Shown here piece after piece: positions 50,103-58,306 of a DNA stretch of 64,000 nt (position 1 is its first letter; each line of letters begins with the position of its first letter). The position numbers and the translations under genes were made by a program. This stretch comes from Geosporobacter subterraneus DSM 17957 (GTDB lineage: Bacteria; Bacillota; Clostridia; Peptostreptococcales; Thermotaleaceae). Location of the stretch: the NCBI RefSeq assembly GCF_900142145.1, contig NZ_FQZV01000006.1, forward strand, positions 50,874 to 114,873. The letters are read 5' to 3'. The notes beneath the pieces are model-generated. The model was not told the origin of the DNA, did no database searches, and saw only the letters and a program-made list of their open reading frames with translations.

Positions 50103-50222
50103 ATGCTATTCCTGTTTGGGAAAGATGGTACCTGTGCAATCTATGTCGATAGGTACCTTATCTTAGCACTTATCATATTGCTAAGATAATTCCTTGTTCT
50201 AAGGCTGTCGTTTTCGATAGCC
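50103..50222 (+). other. Plus-strand hairpin-rich locus with 28-codon peptide
   Basis: An ORF of 28 codons (50,103-50,189) begins after AAGGACGTGATTTT and encodes a peptide with 'MLFLFGKDGTCAIYVDRY' and a hydrophobic end 'LILALIILLR'. Three hairpins are stacked in the same interval: GGTACCT/AGGTACC (50,127-50,157), TTATCTTAGCA/TGCTAAGATAA (50,158-50,189, perfect 11 bp) and GGCTGTCG/CGATAGCC (50,203-50,222). It runs against the phage minus-strand genes. It could be a small RNA or a type I toxin-like unit. The rest of the 560-bp gap (49,715-50,274) holds only the terminator and the frameshifted small gene described separately. Confidence 0.45.
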
Positions 50223-50274
50223 AAAGGAATAGCATACACAATAAATACATAATATCAGCGAAAAGTTGCTTTTT

Positions 50275-50481
50275 CTATTTTTCCCATCTTTGCTGCTTCA
50301 CCCTTCTGTTCTCCCTCTTATGGCTGTCATGGCTCATACAGGCCCTTGAACCATCATACTTATCATCAAGATATACATCCATATCTTCACAGGTCTTTCT
50401 ATCAGCGCAGTCAGCACAGAACTCTGATGCGCATTCAATCTTACCCAATTTGAATTTTACTTTACATCGATGTTTCTCCAT
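50275..50481 (-). CDS. Cysteine-rich small phage protein
   Basis: A 68-residue protein with CxxxxxxCxxCxxxxxC-type spacing ('ECASEFCADCADRKTCEDMD') and a basic C-terminus ('SHKRENRRVKQQRWEK'). It likely binds zinc. Function unknown; it sits near the end of the middle genes. Confidence 0.6.
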   Translation of the reverse strand: MEKHRCKVKFKLGKIECASEFCADCADRKTCEDMDVYLDDKYDGSRACMSHDSHKRENRRVKQQRWEK

Positions 50482-50595
50482 ACTGATGCACCTCCTAAAA
50501 TGAAAGCAGCCGGGAAAAGGAGGTTAGCCCCGACTGCTTCGTTATAGTTTTTCACACTACCATAATATCATGGCTTTATTTGCTTGTCAGTATAC

Positions 50596-51024
50596 TCAAA
50601 GTATACTCTTGTTCCTGCTGCTTACTTTCTTAATCCATATTTCTGAGTATCCCAGGATATCCGCTATCTCTCTTAAGGTGAGTTTATCTATATCTCGCAT
50701 TCTCACTACCTTTGCATCTAATCCTGAGAGCTGCTGAATCTTTTCATCGATACTGACTTTAATTTGTTTCTTTTGTTCCAGGATCTCCCTTTCAACCTTT
50801 AACCTTCTCTCAATCCGTTGAATCCTGTCTAGTATTCGATCCATAGAAATATATATTGCTTGTCCACCAGGCTCTCTGGAGTAGTCTATTCCGGTGATAT
50901 CTTTAGGACCATTCAGCATGAGCTGCTCAAGCTGTTTTAGTTCTTTCTCTATGTCATCAACTATACATTGCTGCACCTCGATATCTGTACATAAGTCCTT
51001 ATAATTCTCTATACAATTCAACAC
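50596..51024 (-). CDS. Phage late-gene regulator, sigma-factor-like HTH
   Basis: A 142-residue protein. The first 100 residues are coiled coil ('IQRIERRLKVEREILEQKKQ'). The C-terminus has a sigma-70 region-4-like HTH ('RMRDIDKLTLREIADILGYS' then 'EIWIKKVSSR'). This is the ArpU/RinA-type position and form of phage transcription activators of late genes. GTG start after a G-rich site. Confidence 0.75.
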   Translation of the reverse strand: MLNCIENYKDLCTDIEVQQCIVDDIEKELKQLEQLMLNGPKDITGIDYSREPGGQAIYISMDRILDRIQRIERRLKVEREILEQKKQIKVSIDEKIQQLSGLDAKVVRMRDIDKLTLREIADILGYSEIWIKKVSSRNKSIL

Positions 51025-51041
51025 TCGTCCCCCCTTGCTGC

Positions 51042-51677
51042 TTAATCATTAAAAATAATACCGTACACATGATACTTCTGCGAAAAGTCAGTCCACCCTA
51101 TTGTATGTGCTTCAGTATGGTGAACCCTGCATAGGCTCGTTTTCTCATGGTTTGAATCATCTACCTTTGTCCGATCTCTCCCAATGCCGATAGCATCGAC
51201 GTGATGTAGATCTGCTTCTTTCCCACAGATGGCGCACCGTTTATACTTGAGACACAGCCACAGATACTTTCCTATGTCGTCCGTCCTATCGAGTCCATGA
51301 TCTAGGAGCGGTATGTCCCACTCGAAGCAAAACTCTATCAGGTAATTGATGAACAATCTTGCTGTCGTCATGCTGCAGCTGGAGAGAGAAAAGTAATCTC
51401 CCCCAGTTTCTGCTATGTAATAATATTTCATAATTTCTTTTGTTTCCTCTGGCATATAACCGGTATAGAGGGAGATATCTTTTATCGTTGCATAAATCTT
51501 CTTCCTTTGATCTGCTGATATAGACCGTCCATCATCGATCCTGATCTCTGCCGGGACCTTCCCATTCATTGCAAATCGTTTCAGGTATTCACCAATGTCT
51601 TTCTTAGGGATAATGACTGCCAGCTTGGTGTTATCTTCATTTTCTCTATATCCAACAATCTCAGCATACTCGTGCAT
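51042..51677 (-). CDS. Phage HNHc nuclease (HNHc_6-like)
   Basis: A 211-residue protein. The N-terminal part (1-120) resembles a phage recombination-type helical domain ('ISADQRKKIYATIKDISLYT'), and the C-terminal HNH-type motif has 'CAICGKEADLHHVDAIGIGR' and 'CRVHHTEAHTIG'. Such proteins may replace RusA-type junction resolvases in phage recombination modules (inference). Confidence 0.82.
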   Translation of the reverse strand: MHEYAEIVGYRENEDNTKLAVIIPKKDIGEYLKRFAMNGKVPAEIRIDDGRSISADQRKKIYATIKDISLYTGYMPEETKEIMKYYYIAETGGDYFSLSSCSMTTARLFINYLIEFCFEWDIPLLDHGLDRTDDIGKYLWLCLKYKRCAICGKEADLHHVDAIGIGRDRTKVDDSNHEKTSLCRVHHTEAHTIGWTDFSQKYHVYGIIFND

Positions 51678-51732
51678 GACATCCCCCCTTTACCCAAACA
51701 GCATAAGCTTATATATAATAAATTTAAAGATA

Positions 51733-52065
51733 TTACCACTCTGAAGACGCAATTATGTATGGTTGGCTTTCTCCATCTTTTTTCAATACTTCCTCAAAAG
51801 TAATCCATACACATAAGCCGCAATCACCACGGCTGAATTTTACAACGTTTCGACCATTTACTTTTTCACCACTAGCAATCTTATCTAACATAAGCTTTGC
51901 ATCATCTATCTCTACTTCAACATACATTCCTTCTTTTTTTAAATTGCATTCTTCGACCTCTAACTCCTCTTCGCTGACACCTGTTTCTTTGATGTAAAAC
52001 TCTTTTGCTTCTTCAGCACTATTAGCAGCTACCCAATCATAATCATCCATTCTGTAAACTTTCAT
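51733..52065 (-). CDS. Hypothetical phage protein
   Basis: A 110-residue protein ('VYRMDDYDWVAANSAEEAKE', 'GDCGLCVWITFEEVLKKDGE') with no recognised family. ATG 52,065 is chosen because AAAGGAG lies 7 bp upstream. It probably belongs to the early operon. Confidence 0.6.
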   Translation of the reverse strand: MKVYRMDDYDWVAANSAEEAKEFYIKETGVSEEELEVEECNLKKEGMYVEVEIDDAKLMLDKIASGEKVNGRNVVKFSRGDCGLCVWITFEEVLKKDGESQPYIIASSEW

Positions 52066-52095
52066 CCTCATTCTCCTTTCTCGCTAAAACATAAT

Positions 52096-52266
52096 TTAAG
52101 CTGAGAACTTATATCCAACTGTTACTACTGGAGCATCTTTCTTAGGAAACATCAGTGTGATTGTAGATGTTGCTCCATGACTGTCATACTCTACCTCTAT
52201 CAGGCCATTCACTATGATCATTTTGTCAGAGTCAACAATATGCCCCCAATTTGTTGACCCCGGCAT
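52096..52266 (-). CDS. Possible short phage protein or fragment
   Basis: A 56-codon frame ('PGSTNWGHIVDSDKMIIVNG', 'TITLMFPKKDAPVVTVGYKF') without an obvious ribosome site. The frame stays open upstream of the ATG with coding-like sequence ('HKNYATI'), so it may be the tail of a truncated gene. Confidence 0.35.
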   Translation of the reverse strand: MPGSTNWGHIVDSDKMIIVNGLIEVEYDSHGATSTITLMFPKKDAPVVTVGYKFSA

Positions 52267-52295
52267 TATGGTCGCATAATTCTTGTGTTGTGTAA

Positions 52296-52505
52296 TTAAG
52301 CATCAATAACTGTAAAATTTCTTCCCGTATTACTGTTTAATTTGTCACAAGCTCTTTCCGCCCTTGCTTTAGACATATATACTTTTGCTTTATCCTTAGA
52401 GTAAGCAGTACATGGGTATTTTTCGCCACGAACTGTATACATTTTTCCTATAAAATAATCTGTTCCAAAATGATTTATACTGCCATATTCAGCTATTATA
52501 AACAT
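52296..52505 (-). CDS. Hypothetical small phage protein
   Basis: A 69-residue basic protein ('YFIGKMYTVRGEKYPCTAYS', 'ARAERACDKLNSNTGRNF'). No family recognised; early-region gene. Confidence 0.55.
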   Translation of the reverse strand: MFIIAEYGSINHFGTDYFIGKMYTVRGEKYPCTAYSKDKAKVYMSKARAERACDKLNSNTGRNFTVIDA

Positions 52506-52547
52506 TTAATCACCCTTCCTTATTTCGCATAATCACCAAAATGCGTC

Positions 52548-53009
52548 TTAAACCTCTTTTAACATTTCTTCTGCTTTCATCGAAATTTCACCTACAAATG
52601 CATTAAATTGATTGCATAATTGCGATATTTTGTATAGCCTATGTTCATCTCCACCTCTTGGAAAATCTAATATACAAAGCACCTCTGGATAAACAAAGGT
52701 TTCTTTATTTACTTGCCAATAGGTTTCTAACTTTGTAAACCAATACTCATATGTTTTTATAAACAAGTCTAAATCCTGCTCATTTTTAATTAAAAACAGT
52801 TTATACTCATGATTGTGTCTAAGATTAAGCATTGCAGGAAAATCTGCCTGTGTTTTAATACCTAATTCTTTTTCAACTCTTTTTTCAAGGTTTTCTTGCT
52901 CCTTTTCTTCTTCATAATAAATACAATCATCTTCGCTATTGAACTCTGTACCATCATTAGCTATATATACATCTTTAGTAATAGTTTTGGTAACTGTTTC
53001 TATTCTCAT
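52548..53009 (-). CDS. Hypothetical phage protein
   Basis: A 153-residue charged protein with N-terminus 'TVTKTITKDVYIANDGTEF' and a coiled segment 'EEEKEQENLEKRVEKEL'. Such N-termini occur in phage proteins of unknown role. It lies 2 bp after its upstream gene. Confidence 0.6.
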   Translation of the reverse strand: MRIETVTKTITKDVYIANDGTEFNSEDDCIYYEEEKEQENLEKRVEKELGIKTQADFPAMLNLRHNHEYKLFLIKNEQDLDLFIKTYEYWFTKLETYWQVNKETFVYPEVLCILDFPRGGDEHRLYKISQLCNQFNAFVGEISMKAEEMLKEV

Positions 53010-53011
53010 TA

Positions 53012-53305
53012 TTAATCCTCGCTTTCTCCAATGATAATTGTTTCATAGCTATCAAACCCTAGTTGTTCGCATTTTTTCCTAGTTGAAGTTCCTCCACTGT
53101 GAGAAGTTTTCTGCAATAATAACCTCTGGACGATTTCAAAATCAAAGTTTACAAATAACTCTTTTCCCTCAGATGTTTTTATTGTCATGACGTTTCCTGC
53201 ATGCCTTATCATTACAACATTCTCAATGTTTCTACTGGTGCTCATTCCCTGGAACCAGATTTTAAGTCTTGCTTTTTCAAATTCTGCTTCAATAACTGTA
53301 GTCAA
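53012..53305 (-). CDS. Hypothetical phage protein
   Basis: A 97-residue protein started from TTG 53,305, supported by GGGGGAG at 7 bp; the longer open frame to 53,368 lacks a site. It contains 'IENVVMIRHAGNVMTIKTSE' and 'TSHSGGTSTRKKCEQLGF'. No family recognised. Confidence 0.55.
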   Translation of the reverse strand: MTTVIEAEFEKARLKIWFQGMSTSRNIENVVMIRHAGNVMTIKTSEGKELFVNFDFEIVQRLLLQKTSHSGGTSTRKKCEQLGFDSYETIIIGESED

Positions 53306-53324
53306 AATATTACTCCCCCTTTTA

Positions 53325-53516
53325 CTACGCCATCTTCCTGTACAACTTGTCCATCCTAAACCGATCAACTATGCAGTCCTTACCTCTTCTTTGTCGCTGC
53401 TGTACCATCACTACTGCGGTCTCTCCGTCGATAGCGATAATGACCCCTGTCTTACAGTACAGGTCACTACCTAGGTCAAATATGAACACTTTATCCCCAA
53501 TATCCACAGTATCCAC
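53325..53516 (-). CDS. Hypothetical small phage protein
   Basis: A 63-residue protein ('TVDIGDKVFIFDLGSDLYCK', 'DGETAVVMVQQRQRRGKD') with a KOW/SH3-like small beta pattern. GTG start. Function unknown. Confidence 0.5.
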   Translation of the reverse strand: MDTVDIGDKVFIFDLGSDLYCKTGVIIAIDGETAVVMVQQRQRRGKDCIVDRFRMDKLYRKMA

Positions 53517-53528
53517 ATCCTTTTATTG

Positions 53529-53558
53529 AGGGTGCTAGGAATGTTCTCCTAGCACCCT
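53529..53558. other. Perfect 12-bp hairpin between early genes
   Basis: AGGGTGCTAGGA / TCCTAGCACCCT with a 6-nt loop, 9 bp after the stop of the 235-residue gene. No T-run follows, so RNA processing or a weak terminator are both possible. Confidence 0.55.
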
Positions 53559-53567
53559 AAGATTTTC

Positions 53568-54275
53568 TTATGAGATTATCTTGATGAAACTCATAGTCTT
53601 AAGCTCTTCTTGTAAATACTTCTTAATCTTTGCCATTGCCTCGTTCCTCCAGGCTCCACCATCAGCTTCAAACAATGCTGCAGTTGGGCCACTCTGCATG
53701 CGGAAGATGAAAGCACTCTCTGGCTGCTCAATCTCAGGGAATGTTCTGTATGGTGCCAGTATCACTGGGTTTGGAACTAATACATCATTTACTGTGGCAA
53801 CCCCCGTCTTGATTGTTACAGCCTGACTCACGCCATCGTCACCAACTTCTTTTACAGCCTTATCTGTGATCGTTCCAGTTACCTTTAGTAGCTTCCTTCT
53901 ATCAGCTGTGTCTACAAAACTAGACTGCAGCATGATATTAAACTGCTCCACTTCCATGAATCTGCCATAGTTTATGTTTGATGGAAGTAGCACCTCGCAT
54001 AACATATAGTTTTCTCTGTCCTTGTCCTTGCGTAATTCTGATTGAAGAGATACGCAGGTTGGGCTTACTATATGGATAATCAGGTGCTTGCTTGCTTTTA
54101 CATCAACTTGGGATTTCAAGTAATCTACTAAAGATGTCAGCGTTTTAGTTTTTAGTGGTGCCGGCGATGGCTCGTCCACCATTTCAAGTCGCTTAGTCGT
54201 ATATGTATGCCCATCAATCTCTAAAACCTCAGTTTCCTTTAATCCAATTAGATATTGCAATGCATCTTTTATCAT
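53568..54275 (-). CDS. Conserved phage protein of unknown function
   Basis: A 235-residue protein ('IKDALQYLIGLKETEVLEID', 'QSGPTAALFEADGGAWRNEA') typical of siphophage early regions next to a 'replication terminator' gene, from memory. It contains no catalytic motif I can name. Confidence 0.65.
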   Translation of the reverse strand: MIKDALQYLIGLKETEVLEIDGHTYTTKRLEMVDEPSPAPLKTKTLTSLVDYLKSQVDVKASKHLIIHIVSPTCVSLQSELRKDKDRENYMLCEVLLPSNINYGRFMEVEQFNIMLQSSFVDTADRRKLLKVTGTITDKAVKEVGDDGVSQAVTIKTGVATVNDVLVPNPVILAPYRTFPEIEQPESAFIFRMQSGPTAALFEADGGAWRNEAMAKIKKYLQEELKTMSFIKIIS

Positions 54276-54295
54276 TTCTTGTTCCTCCCCGTTTT

Positions 54296-54694
54296 TTATT
54301 TACTAATTTTTATGATCTTTAAGTCCGCACTGTTATTGGCTGGCTCTTCTTTCAGGACCTCACCAGTTTCTGTATCAACGGTCATAATAATCTGTCCTGG
54401 TACCTGCTTCCTATACTCTGCTCCTACAACCTTTCCGGTTTTAAGGTCCTTATCGATAAGCATCTTTGTACTGAGTGGTCTTGGTGGCGCAAGATTTGCC
54501 TGCGTCTTTATGTCTACAATCGAAAGTTCCCTGTCCTCATCCGGCTTAAAGGTTAGTGTCAAAGTTACCTTTCTCTTTGCTCTAGCATCTGTATTTGGAT
54601 CAGCAATGTTTTCCAATACTCTTGTAAGTTCACTATTAAGCTGCTCTGCTAGTGCCCCTCCCGCAAATTCATTGAAATTGATTCCATTGTTCAC
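54296..54694 (-). CDS. Phage 'replication terminator protein' family
   Basis: A 132-residue protein ('MNNGINFNEFAGGALAEQLN', 'VTLTLTFKPDEDRELSIVDI') matching the phage family often annotated as replication terminator protein, although its real role is untested. It lies 20 bp upstream of the 235-residue conserved gene. Confidence 0.7.
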   Translation of the reverse strand: MNNGINFNEFAGGALAEQLNSELTRVLENIADPNTDARAKRKVTLTLTFKPDEDRELSIVDIKTQANLAPPRPLSTKMLIDKDLKTGKVVGAEYRKQVPGQIIMTVDTETGEVLKEEPANNSADLKIIKISK

Positions 54695-54709
54695 CTTATT
54701 CCCTCCTTT

Positions 54710-55081
54710 TTATTTAACTATTGTGAGCTTTAAATCTGGATAATTGTGCTCAAATAGCTTTTTCTTAAGTTTAAAATCCTTTGTTTCAAAGCCTTTTACA
54801 TCAATAATTTCTTTTGAGCCATCGTTGTGGGTTATAATAAAGTCAGCTTTATAAGTGATTCCCCTGCTCTTGTCATCTCTTGGAAGAAGAATATATTTTG
54901 GCTGTAGTGCGAAGTCCCTGATCTCCCCCGCTTGCTTAAGCATCTTTAGTTCGCAGTAGTAATTCGCCTCTCTCTGGGAGTCAAAGACAATTCCATCGAC
55001 TTCAGTCTTCTTAGCCCCGTACTTACTCTTTTTCTCCTGCTTTTCTAAATACGCTTGATACTGCTCCTTAGTCCACCTCAT
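54710..55081 (-). CDS. DUF1064 family, putative phage nuclease
   Basis: A 123-residue protein with DUF1064 landmarks: 'SKYGAKKTEVDGIVFDSQRE' (about 18-37), 'ADFIITHNDGSKEIIDVKGF' (about 77-97). The E...D...DxKG pattern fits a PD-(D/E)XK nuclease fold, possibly a junction resolvase-like enzyme (inference). ATG overlaps the TGA of the upstream small gene (TGATG), so translation is coupled. Confidence 0.82.
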   Translation of the reverse strand: MRWTKEQYQAYLEKQEKKSKYGAKKTEVDGIVFDSQREANYYCELKMLKQAGEIRDFALQPKYILLPRDDKSRGITYKADFIITHNDGSKEIIDVKGFETKDFKLKKKLFEHNYPDLKLTIVK

Positions 55082-55260
55082 CACTTAACTTTCTCCATGT
55101 CCCTAATCTGATCATCAATGTCAGATATATTGACCACCAATCGCCCCTGCAGCATCTTTTCTTCCGTGGTCTTATCCTTCTTGTCCCTGAGCTGGCGGTA
55201 CTTTTCAAATAGCTGATCCCGCCTCATCTTTAGTTCTACTATCCCTAATAACACTCCCAT
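55081..55260 (-). CDS. Small coiled-coil phage protein
   Basis: A 59-residue charged helical protein ('KMRRDQLFEKYRQLRDKKDK', 'NISDIDDQIRDMEKVK'). It starts at a TAATG overlap with the HTH gene and stops at a TGATG overlap with the DUF1064 gene, so it is translated between two coupled genes. Function unknown. Confidence 0.65.
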   Translation of the reverse strand: MGVLLGIVELKMRRDQLFEKYRQLRDKKDKTTEEKMLQGRLVVNISDIDDQIRDMEKVK

Positions 55261-55484
55261 TACTTAATCAGCCCCTTTCTAAAGCAGTAGGCCACTGCAT
55301 GCCCTTGATTATGGCATCCAAGTTTTTTATAAATGTTCGATATATGATTTTTCAAAGTACTTACTGCAATAAAGAGTCTTTCTGCCATTTGAGTATTTGT
55401 TAACCCATCTGCTATGAGTTGAACAACCTCAATTTCCCGTTTAGTTAGCTCTTGATTAACGCTCGCATTGTACTCAGATTTCAT
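55260..55484 (-). CDS. LuxR/GerE-type HTH protein, stand-alone
   Basis: A 74-residue protein that is almost only the GerE DNA-binding domain: 'ELTKREIEVVQLIADGLTNT', 'QMAERLFIAVSTLKNHISNI', 'YKKLGCHNQGHAV'. No sensor domain is present. Likely a phage transcription regulator. Confidence 0.85.
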   Translation of the reverse strand: MKSEYNASVNQELTKREIEVVQLIADGLTNTQMAERLFIAVSTLKNHISNIYKKLGCHNQGHAVAYCFRKGLIK

Positions 55485-55499
55485 CTAATCCACCCCTAT

Positions 55500-56408
55500 C
55501 TACCCTTTTTCTTTTACCATCTTTTCCAGTTCTTCTTTAGAGTACTTTGCTGTCCGCTGCTCGAAGTTGTGGAATCTATTAGGCTTTCCAGATATTTGTT
55601 TCTGCTGCTTTTGTACATTGCGTTTGCTAAAATCTATTACTGGTTCTTCTGGAACCACGCTCTCAGCCTGTTCTCTGATCTTCAATTTTGTCCATTCATC
55701 TTTGAAAACTGATTCAAAGTACTTGAAAGATTTGATATTCATTTCTCCGTTTTTTTCTCTGTATCTATTACAGGCTTGCCCCATGCATTTGACTATAAAA
55801 TCTGCTGGATATGTTTGATATGCTTCTAAAATTAACTGCATATCCTTGGTGCCTATATTTGAAGATCCTAATACTTTTTCCATGTAAAATCTTTCAATCA
55901 AGTCCAATCCATTTTCTTCATAGACTTTCACATCAATTTCCTTAGTAGTAATAGTACTTTCTTTAATATTTGTTTTATTTTTGCTTTCTTGGTAGAACAA
56001 TTCTTCACCTGTTGTGGTGAACAGTTCTTCATCTGTTGTGCCCTGTTTTTCTTCATCTGTAGAACAATTCTTCACCTGTTGAAGTTTTGTTCCTATATCC
56101 CACTCATCATAGTTCTTATTAATCTTTAAAACCCTACTTTGAGTATCTGTATGCTCCTGTACTACAACCACAACTTTTTTCTCAACAAGTTTATTTAACT
56201 CACTGGAGACATATCTTTTACTGATGCTTGTCCCCTTAACAATAAACCCGATAGAAATTTCATGTTGCTTTCTATTAAATCCGTAGGTGTATCTCATTAT
56301 AAAAAGAATGATTTTTAGCTGCGTTGCATTAAAATTAGCTTGGTATATTTGCTCTAATAGCTCATTGGCTATAGCTGTATAGCCATTCTCCTTTTGGGGA
56401 CTTGCCAT
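55500..56408 (-). CDS. Phage replication protein O-like
   Basis: A 302-residue replication initiator. N-terminal winged helix (about 5-100, 'ENGYTAIANELLEQIYQANF', 'ILFIMRYTYGFNRKQHEIS') matches Phage_rep_O. The C-terminal part (about 165-240) contains a DnaD-like element 'FKYFESVFKDEWTKLK'. It loads helicase at the phage origin; no DnaC-like loader is adjacent in the window. Confidence 0.87.
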   Translation of the reverse strand: MASPQKENGYTAIANELLEQIYQANFNATQLKIILFIMRYTYGFNRKQHEISIGFIVKGTSISKRYVSSELNKLVEKKVVVVVQEHTDTQSRVLKINKNYDEWDIGTKLQQVKNCSTDEEKQGTTDEELFTTTGEELFYQESKNKTNIKESTITTKEIDVKVYEENGLDLIERFYMEKVLGSSNIGTKDMQLILEAYQTYPADFIVKCMGQACNRYREKNGEMNIKSFKYFESVFKDEWTKLKIREQAESVVPEEPVIDFSKRNVQKQQKQISGKPNRFHNFEQRTAKYSKEELEKMVKEKG

Positions 56409-56473
56409 CTATCTGATCACCTACCTTTGTATAAAGAAGGAGAAGGAGCTTTCGCCCCTATCTCCAAGGGGGT

Positions 56474-56719
56474 CTACTCTACATCTTCCAGTAACACTTC
56501 TAATTCCGATATTCTTGCTTGCTTATGTTCAAGTACTGCTATGCACCGATTATTAAGATCAGCGATTTTTCTTTTCTGAATTATTTTCTGAACAGGTATA
56601 AGAATGAATGAAGCTGCTAATCCTAATACTAGGAGAAATATGACCCAATTTAGAAAACGCTGTTTTTTTAGTAAGCGAGTTATAGGCCCTCGCTGAATAG
56701 GACACGCTTTAAAAGCCAT
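56474..56719 (-). CDS. Small phage membrane protein
   Basis: An 81-residue protein with one TM segment (about 25-45, 'WVIFLLVLGLAASFILIPV') and a coiled C-terminus ('KQARISELEVLLEDVE'). It lies between the replication and MBL genes. Function unknown. Confidence 0.6.
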   Translation of the reverse strand: MAFKACPIQRGPITRLLKKQRFLNWVIFLLVLGLAASFILIPVQKIIQKRKIADLNNRCIAVLEHKQARISELEVLLEDVE

Positions 56720-56732
56720 CTTTCAATCCCCC

Positions 56733-57440
56733 TTATTGATTTGCTATATAAACAACCTTCCCGGTTAACTCCATGATCTCTCGTTTGAACCTCACAGCAT
56801 CACTGTTGCCATCGGATAAATGTATCAGCCAGATCTCTTGCACCTTGTCCAAATTGTTTGATCTGAAAAACTCTTTCACGTTTGCTAAACTAAAGTGTGA
56901 TTTAAGTAGTCTGTTTTTCATTACCTCTGGCACTCTCCCTGCTTCCACATTGCCCCCAAGTATATCTGATGCATAGTTGCACTCAACCATGATATGGGTT
57001 AATCCTTCGAATTTATACTTGATGTAATAGGTATCTGTAGCGAACAGCAGTTTATCTCCATCTCTATTCGCCAGAAGGAATCCTAGTGGCTCTGCAGCAT
57101 CGTGCTGTGTATCAAAAGGTAGTATGGTCCATGTGCCTATCCTGAATTGTTTCTTAGGTTCTACAGCGATTGCTCTATGTCCATCACACCCTATTGCATC
57201 CATAGTGCCTTTACTCATGTAGCAATCTATTCCGGTCTTCATAACCTCCCTGATGGCCTTACAGTGGTCTTTATGCTCATGTGATACTAAGCACCCAGCT
57301 ATATCTGATATTTTGAAATCGATGCCCTTATGAATCTCTTTGAAGGATATTCCGCACTCCAGGAGGAGTTGGGTACTGCCATCGGTTATGTGATAGCAGT
57401 TCCCGCGGCTGCTGGATGCTAGTACCTTAATCTCTATCAA
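56733..57440 (-). CDS. MBL-fold metallo-hydrolase (putative exonuclease)
   Basis: A 235-residue metallo-beta-lactamase-fold protein with the metal motif SHEHKDHC (His54, His56, Asp58, His59) and downstream ligands near 'DTQHDAAEP' and 'ATDTYYIKY'. In phages this family commonly sits next to RecT and is thought to supply nuclease activity in place of RecE (inference). It overlaps recT by 4 bp. Confidence 0.85.
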   Translation of the reverse strand: MIEIKVLASSSRGNCYHITDGSTQLLLECGISFKEIHKGIDFKISDIAGCLVSHEHKDHCKAIREVMKTGIDCYMSKGTMDAIGCDGHRAIAVEPKKQFRIGTWTILPFDTQHDAAEPLGFLLANRDGDKLLFATDTYYIKYKFEGLTHIMVECNYASDILGGNVEAGRVPEVMKNRLLKSHFSLANVKEFFRSNNLDKVQEIWLIHLSDGNSDAVRFKREIMELTGKVVYIANQ

Positions 57441-58306
57441 AACCCAGGCCCTCCGCTGAAACTCATTTGCTCAGAGTTTTCAACCTTAGCCTGATTTTCC
57501 TTATGGTCTTCAACAACCTCATACTCTACATCAATCATTTCATTGTTAGCATTTTGCTTGATCTCTTGCTCCACTGCATCTTCTGGTGACTCTCTTTCAG
57601 CTCTTTCAGAATTATTGAATGCATTTATGATAAGATCACTATCATCAGAAGTATTTACATAGTATTTACATGCCCTATTTATCACAGTTCTTAGGGCCAT
57701 CTGATCTGGAAACTCCTTTTGCACCGTATTATTTTTCATTGAAGTTTTGCTCCATGAGTTCATGATCTGAGATTTATTCATGATATCTGTAAATACCGTT
57801 CCATCCTCTTTGATAATGGTGCAATAGGCTCCTTTGATTTTTTCAGGATCTATATTTTCCAGTGCTTGTTCATGCTTTAGGATTTTCTTTATACCATTCT
57901 CAATGGTGTATTCAAAGATATCTCCCTCATAAATAACCTGAGCAACAACATCTTTTACCTCTTTTAGTCTTTTGGTAGCGTGCATTGTACCAAAATAGGA
58001 TCGCATAAAGGTGAGTTTATTACCCCGTACAATGAAATATCCCTGTTTCTTAGCAACGGATAAGCCTTGGCACACCATATCGAAAAGCGAATAGACTACA
58101 GAATTTCTTGTGCAAACTTCAAGGGCAACCTTTCCATCCTTATCCTTTGTCTCTTGAAGAACCAACCATGCTGCTTTCATTGCATTTTGTGGGGAATAGT
58201 TCTCTGGGAAGTGTAAGGATCCATCCCCTTGATACTCTTTGATCATTGCCTCTACCTTTGATAAGGTCTCTTCTTTAATTAGCGCTAAGCTGTTTTTATC
58301 TGCCAT
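57437..58306 (-). CDS. recT: RecT single-strand annealing protein
   Basis: A 289-residue RecT-family protein that anneals complementary single strands during phage recombination. Landmarks: 'FPENYSPQNAMKAAWLVLQE', 'VCTRNSVVYSLFDMVCQGLS', 'FMRSYFGTMHATKRL' and 'DQMALRTVINRACKYYVNTS'. The C-terminus is acidic and disordered. It overlaps the SbcC-like gene by 22 bp. Confidence 0.92.
   Translation of the reverse strand: MADKNSLALIKEETLSKVEAMIKEYQGDGSLHFPENYSPQNAMKAAWLVLQETKDKDGKVALEVCTRNSVVYSLFDMVCQGLSVAKKQGYFIVRGNKLTFMRSYFGTMHATKRLKEVKDVVAQVIYEGDIFEYTIENGIKKILKHEQALENIDPEKIKGAYCTIIKEDGTVFTDIMNKSQIMNSWSKTSMKNNTVQKEFPDQMALRTVINRACKYYVNTSDDSDLIINAFNNSERAERESPEDAVEQEIKQNANNEMIDVEYEVVEDHKENQAKVENSEQMSFSGGPGF

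Noticed and set aside
50103..50222. Retron-type msr/msd
   Set aside because: Hairpins are present, but no reverse transcriptase gene lies near.
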